Positions 58,642 to 64,000 of a DNA stretch of 64,000 bases are shown here, one piece after another. This DNA is from DAOTWC01 sp048499435 (GTDB lineage Bacteria > Chloroflexota > Anaerolineae > Aggregatilineales > Phototrophicaceae), in assembly GCA_048499435.1 (NCBI GenBank), contig JASNZW010000010.1:1-64000 (forward strand). Direction: 5' to 3'. Both the position numbers and the translations under genes were made by a program. Positions within the stretch are counted from its first letter, which is position 1; each line of letters starts with the position of its first letter. The notes under the pieces were generated by a model. That model saw only the letters and a program-made list of their open reading frames with translations, had not been told where the DNA came from and did no database searches.

Positions 58642-60171
58642 GTGGAAAACGAACCAGTACTGCAGATGCTGGGCATTTCCAAAAGCTTCCCCGGTGTCCG
58701 CGCGCTTGATAATGTGGACTTTGAGGTGTATCCGGGCGAGGTTGTGGCGCTGCTGGGCGAAAATGGCGCGGGCAAATCCACCCTGATGAAAATCCTGGCC
58801 GGGGCCTACCAGAAAGACAGCGGGCACATCGTCCTCAACGGCCAGGAAACCAGCTTTACTGACCCACAGGACGCCCAGAACCAGGGCATTTCCATTATTT
58901 ACCAGGAATTTAACCTCAACCTCAAGCAGACAGTGGCGGCCAACATCTTTATCGGGCGCGAGCCGCTGCGCGGCGGTCTGGGCCAGACTGTCCGCTGGGT
59001 GGACCGCAACCAGATGGAAGCGGACGCCGCCCGCCTGCTTGAAGTGGTGAAAGCGCGCGCCACGCCGCGCACGCTGGTGCGCGACCTGGCGGTGGCCGAG
59101 CGCCAGCTTGTTGAGATCGCCAAGGCGCTGTCGGTGGACGCGCGCATAATTATTATGGATGAACCGACCTCCGCGCTGGGCGGCGATGAAACTGAAAATC
59201 TGTTTGAGATTATCCGCGACCTGAAAGCGCAGGGCCGCGCGGTTATCTTTATCACCCACCGCCTTAACGAGGTGCTGGCGATCGCTGACCGCGTGGTCGT
59301 GCTGCGCGATGGCCGGCTGGTCGGCTCGGTTCCGATTGCCGAGACGAGCGTGGAGCACATCATCGGCATGATGGTAGGCCGCACGCTGGACCAGATGTAC
59401 CAGAAAGAGACGGCGCAGATCGCCGATGTGGTGCTGCGCGCTGAACACCTCACGCGCGCGGGCGTGGTCGAGGACGTGTCGTTCGAGCTGCGGCGCGGCG
59501 AGATTCTGGGTTTTTCGGGGCTGGTGGGCGCGGGCCGCACCGAGACGGCGCGCCTGCTGTTCGGCGCGGACCGGCTGGACAGCGGCGCGGTGTGGGTTGA
59601 CGGCCAGCAGGTTACGCTGCGCGCGCCGGAGGACGCCATCGCGGCGGGCATCAGCCTGGTCCCGGAGGACCGGGGCAATCACGGGCTGGTGCTGGTGCTG
59701 AGTGTGCTCAAGAACACCGTGCTGCCCAACTTACAGCGCATGTCGGCGCGCACGGGCTGGCTGAACCAGGGGCAGATGGCGCAGGAAGCGCAGGACTATG
59801 TGGAGCGCCTTAATATCCGCACGCCGAGCCTACAGCAGAAGGTGATGTACCTGTCGGGCGGCAACCAGCAGAAGGTTGTGCTGGCCAAGTGGCTGATGTC
59901 GCACCCGAAGGTGCTGATCCTCGACGAACCGACGCGCGGCATTGATGTGGGGGCCAAAAGCGAGATTTACGCGCTGATGAGCCAGCTCGCCCGCGCAGGG
60001 ATGGGCATTATCATGATTTCGTCAGAGATGCCTGAAATTCTGGCGATGAGCGACCGTATTCTGGTCATGTGCGAGGGGCGCATGACCGGTATTCTTGACC
60101 GAGACGAGGCGACCCAGGAACGCATCATGGCGCTGGCCACGGGGCACGCCGCAGAGGGAGCACGCGCATGA
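58642..60171 (+). CDS. sugar ABC transporter ATP-binding protein with two ATPase domains (RbsA/MglA type)
   Basis: 509 residues. Domain 1: Walker A LLGENGAGKSTLMK, signature region AVAERQLVEIAKALS, Walker B IIIMDEPTSAL. Domain 2: degenerate Walker A GLVGAGRTET, signature LSGGNQQKVVLAKWL, Walker B VLILDEPTRGIDVGAK. This degenerate second P-loop (GAGRTE) is normal for the family. It powers import of the ligand captured by the duplicated binding protein. GTG start with GAGGTGA 3 nt upstream; its stop overlaps the permease start (ATGA, 60168-60171). Confidence 0.95.
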   Translation: MENEPVLQMLGISKSFPGVRALDNVDFEVYPGEVVALLGENGAGKSTLMKILAGAYQKDSGHIVLNGQETSFTDPQDAQNQGISIIYQEFNLNLKQTVAANIFIGREPLRGGLGQTVRWVDRNQMEADAARLLEVVKARATPRTLVRDLAVAERQLVEIAKALSVDARIIIMDEPTSALGGDETENLFEIIRDLKAQGRAVIFITHRLNEVLAIADRVVVLRDGRLVGSVPIAETSVEHIIGMMVGRTLDQMYQKETAQIADVVLRAEHLTRAGVVEDVSFELRRGEILGFSGLVGAGRTETARLLFGADRLDSGAVWVDGQQVTLRAPEDAIAAGISLVPEDRGNHGLVLVLSVLKNTVLPNLQRMSARTGWLNQGQMAQEAQDYVERLNIRTPSLQQKVMYLSGGNQQKVVLAKWLMSHPKVLILDEPTRGIDVGAKSEIYALMSQLARAGMGIIMISSEMPEILAMSDRILVMCEGRMTGILDRDEATQERIMALATGHAAEGARA

Positions 60172-61265
60172 GTGGAATCACGACACCGCCCAATACTGTT
60201 GTCACCGGGCAACCGGCGCGCTTTAACCTGCGCCACCTGCTGCGCGCGCAGGAAATCGGCATTTTCCTGGTGCTGCTGGCGATGATAGGCTTTTTCAGCC
60301 TGTCAACCGACCGCTTCTTCACGCCCATCAACCTGAGCAACATCCTGCTTAACTTCTCGTGGACGGCGATCGCGGCCTTTGGCATGACGTTCGTCATTAT
60401 CTCCGGCGGCATTGACCTGTCCGTTGGCTCGGTGATGGCGCTGGCGGGCCTGGCGACGGGCATGCTGCTGTCGGCTGACAACACGCCGTTCGCTGACCCC
60501 AACAACCTGGGCCTGATCGCGCTGGCGGTCGTGGTCGGGCTGGCGGTGGGCGGGCTGTGCGGGCTGGTCAACGGCGCGCTGATCACGTTCGCGCGGCTGC
60601 CACCGTTTATCGCCACGCTGGGCATGCTGCAAATCGCGCGCGGCATCTGCTATGGCTGGTCGCAGGGGTGGCCGGTGCAGCGTCTGCCGGCGGATTTCAT
60701 GATAATCGGGCGGCACAACGTCCCTGTCGGCAGTTTTAACCTGCCGCTGCCCACGATCATCATGATCGTGTTCGGCGTCATCGCCTGGCTGTTCCTGACG
60801 CGCACGCGCTGGGGCTATCACATTTTCTCAGTGGGCGGCAACGAGCAGGCGGCGCGGCTGTCCGGCATCAGCGTCACGCGCAGCAAGCTGCTGATCTACA
60901 CGATCAGCGGGCTGGCGGCGGGCGCGGGCGGCGTGCTGCTGACGGCGCGCCTGGGCGTGGCCGCGCCAACAGCGGCGCAGGGCTACGAGCTGGACGTGAT
61001 CGCCGCGGTGGTGGTCGGCGGGACCAGCCTCACCGGCGGCGAGGGCAGCATCCTGGGCACGCTGATCGGCGCGGTGATTATGGGTGTGCTGCGCACCGGC
61101 CTCAACCTGATCGGCGTCGAAGCCTACTGGCTGCCGTCGGCGCAGGGCGTGATCATCATCCTGGCGATCACGCTCGACCAGTGGTTCCGCCTGCGGCGCG
61201 GCCAGCCCAGTTTCCTGACGCGCTTTGTGAAACGCGACGACCAAGCGGCGCCTGGCAAGCCCTGA
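60168..61265 (+). CDS. sugar ABC transporter permease (RbsC-like)
   Basis: 365 residues with 8-10 hydrophobic helices. FVIISGGIDLSVGSVMALAG and the cytoplasmic-loop motif HIFSVGGNEQAARLSGISV are the BPD_transp_2/RbsC signatures, with AAVVVGGTSLTGGEGSILGT near the end. It forms the membrane channel of the importer, probably as a homodimer. GAGGGAG precedes the ATG; translational coupling with the ATPase. The sugar is not identified; pairing with phosphofructokinase upstream is suggestive only. Confidence 0.94.
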   Translation: MSGITTPPNTVVTGQPARFNLRHLLRAQEIGIFLVLLAMIGFFSLSTDRFFTPINLSNILLNFSWTAIAAFGMTFVIISGGIDLSVGSVMALAGLATGMLLSADNTPFADPNNLGLIALAVVVGLAVGGLCGLVNGALITFARLPPFIATLGMLQIARGICYGWSQGWPVQRLPADFMIIGRHNVPVGSFNLPLPTIIMIVFGVIAWLFLTRTRWGYHIFSVGGNEQAARLSGISVTRSKLLIYTISGLAAGAGGVLLTARLGVAAPTAAQGYELDVIAAVVVGGTSLTGGEGSILGTLIGAVIMGVLRTGLNLIGVEAYWLPSAQGVIIILAITLDQWFRLRRGQPSFLTRFVKRDDQAAPGKP

Positions 61266-61350
61266 AGGGGGCCAGCGCCCGGCAGCGCCAGGAGATAAAA
61301 ACATTATCAGAATCGCCGGCGGCCTATAGACGCGGCGCGGGATTGTGGGG

Positions 61351-61356
61351 TATCAT
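61351..61356 (+). promoter_or_regulatory. possible -10 box for the FmdB-like gene
   Basis: TATCAT 52 nt before the ATG at 61409; GGGAG at 61395-61399 is the ribosome site. Confidence 0.35.
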
Positions 61357-61408
61357 AGTAACGGTCATGACAACACGTCACAAAATCATCTGGCGGGAGC
61401 AGTAACTA

Positions 61409-61759
61409 ATGCCTGTCTACACCTACCGGCGCGAAGATGGCAGTACGTTTGAAGTGCGCCAGCGCTTCCTGGACGACCCCCTCACCGTAGACCCTGACAC
61501 CGGGCAGAAAGTAGTGCGCGTCGTGCAGGTCCCTGGCATCATCTTTAAGGGTTCGGGCTTCTACGTCAACGACAGCAAGAACGCTTCCAAAACCAGCCTG
61601 AACGGCGGCAGCAAGCCGCACAGCGACGCGCCGGACAAAGACAAGGCAGAGGCTAAAGCTGAACCCAGCGCCAACGGCAAGGACGCCGCCAGCGCCAGCA
61701 AAACGGCGAGCGCCAGCGACAGCAAAGCCGAGGCCGCGCCGCAGAAGAAGGTCAGCTAA
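61409..61759 (+). CDS. FmdB-like protein without zinc-ribbon cysteines
   Basis: 116 residues. The N-terminal ~55 residues follow the FmdB/CxxC_CxxC_SSSS regulatory-protein pattern, from MPVYTYRREDGSTFEVRQRF to IIFKGSGFYVND, but all four zinc Cys are absent: the usual C-x2-C is REDG and the second C-x2-C is DPDTG. The protein has no Cys at all. The tail (60-116) is a low-complexity Lys/Ala/Asp/Ser region. It therefore cannot bind zinc in the usual way; the fold may be kept by other contacts. Cytoplasmic. A terminator follows. Confidence 0.75.
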   Translation: MPVYTYRREDGSTFEVRQRFLDDPLTVDPDTGQKVVRVVQVPGIIFKGSGFYVNDSKNASKTSLNGGSKPHSDAPDKDKAEAKAEPSANGKDAASASKTASASDSKAEAAPQKKVS

Positions 61760-61785
61760 GCGGCTGGCCGCGCTCACGACAGCAC

Positions 61786-61815
61786 AACGCCCGCCGGCCC
61801 GCGCGGGCGTTTTGA
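61786..61815 (+). terminator. rho-independent terminator after the FmdB-like gene
   Basis: AACGCCCGC (61786-61794) / GCGGGCGTT (61803-61811), 8-nt loop, followed by TTGATT. Confidence 0.8.
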
Positions 61816-61875
61816 TTCGCGCATGGAGCCAGGGAAACCGCACCGGCGCAACCTCAAACCTAAGCATCCGCAGAG

Positions 61876-62268
61876 ACCTCACCCCTAAGTCCCCACAGAA
61901 ACCTCACCCCTAAATCCCCACAGAAACCTCACCCCTAAATCCCCACAGAAACCTCACCCCTAAATCCCCACAGAAACCTCACCCCTAAATCCCCTCTCCA
62001 TAGGAGAGGGGACTTGCGGCCGCGCGCCCTCTCCCCCTCTCCCCATGGAGAGGGGGCCGGGGGGTGAGGTCAGCGGGGGGCCGGGGGGGAACCTCACCCC
62101 TAAATCCCCACAGAAACCTCACCCCTAAATCCCCTCTCCTATGGAGAGGGGACTTGCAGCCGCGCGCCCTCTCCCCCTCTCCCCATGGAGAGGGGGTCGG
62201 GGGGTGAGGTCGTGCCGGGAGGGGGCCGGGGGGTGAGGTCAGCGGGGGCTGGGGGGTGAGGTCTTTTC
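61876..62268. repeat. composite array of CCTCACCCC-type palindromic repeats
   Basis: Four abutting 25-bp units begin at 61876, 61901, 61926 and 61951 (ACCTCACCCCTAAATCCCCA then CAGAA); a longer ~105-bp unit begins at 61976 and recurs with few changes at 62116, separated by another 25-bp unit. The long units start CCTCACCCC and end GGGGTGAGG and contain CTCTCC..GGAGAG palindromes, so each is an imperfect inverted repeat, like a MITE or REP-type element. Further GGGGTGAGG ends lie at 62200-62265. The sixth related copy is at 11-50 in the opposite orientation. No real gene is present; a translated ORF here is a repeat by-product. Confidence 0.88.
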
Positions 62269-63699
62269 TCACAGCGCGAACGAGATGAACTTGGTCTCCA
62301 GGTATTCGTGCAGCCCTTCCTGACCCATCTCGCGGCCCACACCGCTTTGATTCAGGCCGCCGAAGGGCGCTTCAGGCGTGGACGGCACGAGATCGTTGAC
62401 GCCGATCACGCCAAAGCGCAGGCCCTCATAGGCCAGCGTGGCCGTTTTCAGGTCGTTGGTGACAACGTATCCGGCCAGGCCGTAGGGCGTGTCGTTGGCC
62501 AGCGCGACGCCCTCCGCCAGCGTGTCGAACGGGCTGACGGGCAGCACCGGGCCGAACACCTCGTCGCAGCTCACGCGCATGGCGGCGGTGACGTTGGTGA
62601 GCAGCGTGGGCTGGTAGAAGTAGCCGCGCGGCTGGTGCGCGGGCCGTGCGCCGCCGGTGACAGCGGACGCGCCCTGCGCCAGCGCGTCCTGGACGAAGCC
62701 CTCAACCTTGTCGCGCCCGGCGGCGTTCACCAGCGGGCCGAGCGTGACGCCCTGTTCCAGCCCTGGCCCCACCACCTGCTTTTCGATCTCGGCTTTGGCC
62801 GCCGCCACGAAATCGGCGTACAGCGGGCGCTGCACGTAAATGCGGGCCGGGGCGATGCACGTCTGGCCGTTGTTGCGCAGCTTGCCCGTCACTACCTGGC
62901 GCGCAGCGGTTTCGGCATCGGCGTCGGCGAACACCAGCACCGGCGCGCTGCCGCCCAGCTCCAGCGAGAGGCGGCGGAAGGTGTCGGCGGCGGCGCGCAT
63001 GAGAAGCTGCCCCACACGCTGCGAGCCGGTGAAGCCGAGCTTGCCCACCAGCGGATCGCGCAGGAACACAGCGCCCATCGCCGCCGGGTCGCCGTTTACC
63101 AGGTTGATAACGCCCGGCGGCAGCCCGGCCTCGTGCATGAGGCCGGCCAGCGCCATCGCGCTCAGCGGCGTGAGTTCGCTGGGCCGCCCGACGACGGTGC
63201 AGCCAGCGGCCAGCCCCGCCGACCAGTAGCGCGCCGGCAGGAACGCCGGGAAATTCCAGGCGGTGATCGTCGCGACCACGCCAACCGGCGTGTGCGTCAC
63301 CAGCAGCCGCTTGTGCGCGTGGCGCGAGGGCACGGTGCGCCCGTAAGCGCGTTTGCCTTCCTCAGCGAACCAGTCGAACAGCGCCGCGCACGTCGTCCAC
63401 TCGGCGCGCGCCTCGGCCAGCGGCTTGCCGCACTCGCGCGTCATGACCGGCGCGAGCGTGTCCAGGCGGCTGAGGATCAGGTCAGCGACGCGGCGCAGCA
63501 GCGCGCCGCGCGCGTAGGGCGTCAGGGCGCGCCAGGCGGGCAGCGCGTCGTGCGCCGCCGCGACCGCCGCCTGCGCCTCAGCCGCGCCGCCAAAGGGCAC
63601 CGTCGCGACGGTTTCTTCGGTGGCGGGGTCAATCACGTTCCAGGTTTGGCCGTCGCGCGCGCCGCGCCAATCCCCGTTGATGAGCATTTCGAATCGCAT
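62269..63699 (-). CDS. NAD(P)-dependent aldehyde dehydrogenase, succinate-semialdehyde type
   Basis: 476 residues, complete ALDH. Catalytic Cys in NNGQTCIAPARIYV, general-base Glu in SLELGGSAPVLVF, cofactor region VATITAWNFPAFLPARYWSA and FTGSQRVGQLLMRAA, and the C-terminal EAPFGGLNQSGVGREMGQEG. Closest in pattern to GabD-type succinate-semialdehyde dehydrogenases, but substrate cannot be proven. The cofactor-binding Lys of the KPxE motif is Arg here (VVGRPSELTPLSA). AAGGA before the ATG; a TATAAT box is 30 nt upstream and overlaps the stop of the preceding gene. Confidence 0.87.
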   Translation of the reverse strand: MRFEMLINGDWRGARDGQTWNVIDPATEETVATVPFGGAAEAQAAVAAAHDALPAWRALTPYARGALLRRVADLILSRLDTLAPVMTRECGKPLAEARAEWTTCAALFDWFAEEGKRAYGRTVPSRHAHKRLLVTHTPVGVVATITAWNFPAFLPARYWSAGLAAGCTVVGRPSELTPLSAMALAGLMHEAGLPPGVINLVNGDPAAMGAVFLRDPLVGKLGFTGSQRVGQLLMRAAADTFRRLSLELGGSAPVLVFADADAETAARQVVTGKLRNNGQTCIAPARIYVQRPLYADFVAAAKAEIEKQVVGPGLEQGVTLGPLVNAAGRDKVEGFVQDALAQGASAVTGGARPAHQPRGYFYQPTLLTNVTAAMRVSCDEVFGPVLPVSPFDTLAEGVALANDTPYGLAGYVVTNDLKTATLAYEGLRFGVIGVNDLVPSTPEAPFGGLNQSGVGREMGQEGLHEYLETKFISFAL

Positions 63700-63729
63700 G
63701 GGCGCTGTCCTTTATAAGCTGCGCCGCCG

Positions 63730-63735
63730 ATTATA
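63730..63735 (-). promoter_or_regulatory. -10 box for the aldehyde dehydrogenase gene
   Basis: Minus-strand TATAAT whose TAA is the stop codon of the partial gene at 63731, 30 nt before the dehydrogenase ATG. Confidence 0.5.
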
Positions 63736-64000
63736 CCCCGTCCAGGTAGGCCAGCATCTGTTCGCGGGCGAAGGCGTACATACGCGCTTCAACAGCCGCC
63801 AGCGCCGACGGCGGCACGTGGTCCCACAGGTTAGCCTGCATGGCCGCCGGCGAATCGAGCAGCGCGCGGAAGTCCGCCGCCGCGCGCTGGATACGCCCGC
63901 CGAACACCGCCAGCGTCTGGCTGCGGCCGGGCGGAAGCTGCTGCGCGATGAAGTCGCGCCAGCCGCACAGCACCGCGTCGGGCATGAACGGCAGCCAGTC
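63731..64000 (-). CDS. 3'-terminal fragment of an unidentified gene (runs off the window)
   Basis: The reading frame is open to the window edge (DWLPFMPDAVLCGW...), so at least 89 residues of a C-terminus are seen and the start is outside. The visible part is helical (LLDSPAAMQANLWDHVPPSA, VEARMYAFAREQMLAYLDGV) and not recognised. Direction and spacing suggest it is upstream of the dehydrogenase on the same strand. Confidence 0.6.
   Translation of the reverse strand, partial: DWLPFMPDAVLCGWRDFIAQQLPPGRSQTLAVFGGRIQRAAADFRALLDSPAAMQANLWDHVPPSALAAVEARMYAFAREQMLAYLDGV

Noticed and set aside
61876..61975. Possible CRISPR array
   Set aside because: The 25-bp units abut with no spacers, and no cas genes are present.
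61985..62272. Open reading frame of 95 residues across the repeat array
   Set aside because: It encodes Pro/Gly-rich repeat translation only (PPTPSPWGEG-like), lies wholly inside the palindromic repeats and has no ribosome site.

Overview
The window is high-GC, gene-dense bacterial DNA. Several traits point to Chloroflexota, probably an Anaerolineae-like lineage, although this is inference from protein style and no marker gene is present. The traits are secreted proteins with Thr/Pro-rich linkers, LysM proteins fused to TIM-barrel glycosidase-like domains, a Cys-less FmdB variant, a lone Flp-type pilin, a tandem phosphofructokinase, and interspersed CCTCACCCC/GGGGTGAGG repeats. No rRNA, tRNA, CRISPR, IS transposase or prophage genes were seen.

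Layout. 1-60 carries a copy of an interspersed palindromic repeat. 115-3920 holds a trehalose-synthase-like GH13 enzyme and two proteins that share an unrecognised domain of about 100 residues. 3930-8772 is a surface-polysaccharide group (GT2, flippase, two GT4). 8829-14659 is a mixed set: a UroD-family protein, a Fes-like esterase lacking its serine, DegV, an ABC-2-type permease, an orphan metal-type ABC ATPase, and a zinc-ribbon/TIR fusion.

14770-21678 is a co-directional cassette of exported proteins: DUF362 with a Tat signal, a five-heme cytochrome, a lipoprotein propeller with a di-heme-peroxidase-like domain, and an FG-GAP propeller with cytochrome c. It looks like an extracytoplasmic electron-transfer module. 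21776-31016 is an isolated transcription unit with a near-consensus promoter, two giant unrecognised proteins (1681 and 1305 residues, no signal peptides) and a strong terminator. It is the best candidate here for an undescribed system.

31026-34503 encodes secreted propeller and LysM proteins. 34669-37873 is a GNAT acetyltransferase plus two-component system operon. 38127-44946 has an orphan pilin, a CAP-domain protein, a thioesterase/Xaa-Pro peptidase pair, an MBL hydrolase, a FAD amine-oxidase-like enzyme and a UPF0104 membrane protein. 45158-50735 has a lactonase-like MBL protein, a YcaQ-type DNA glycosylase, a LysM protein, a ZIP metal transporter, a HEAT-repeat membrane protein and a CoA-binding protein. 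51002-54002 is an overlapping trio: a Cys-nucleophile alpha/beta hydrolase, an SDR, and an M23 peptidase with a propeller.

54180-61265 is sugar metabolism: a eukaryotic-type double phosphofructokinase, then an ABC importer whose binding protein is an exact 933-bp in-frame tandem duplication, followed by a double ATPase and a permease. 61409-64000 holds the Cys-less FmdB homologue, a repeat array of about 390 bp, a succinate-semialdehyde-type dehydrogenase and a partial gene running off the window.

Transcription signals are unusually legible. TATAAT or TACAAT boxes lie shortly upstream of many starts, one of them placed for a leaderless mRNA. GC-rich hairpins separate several units.
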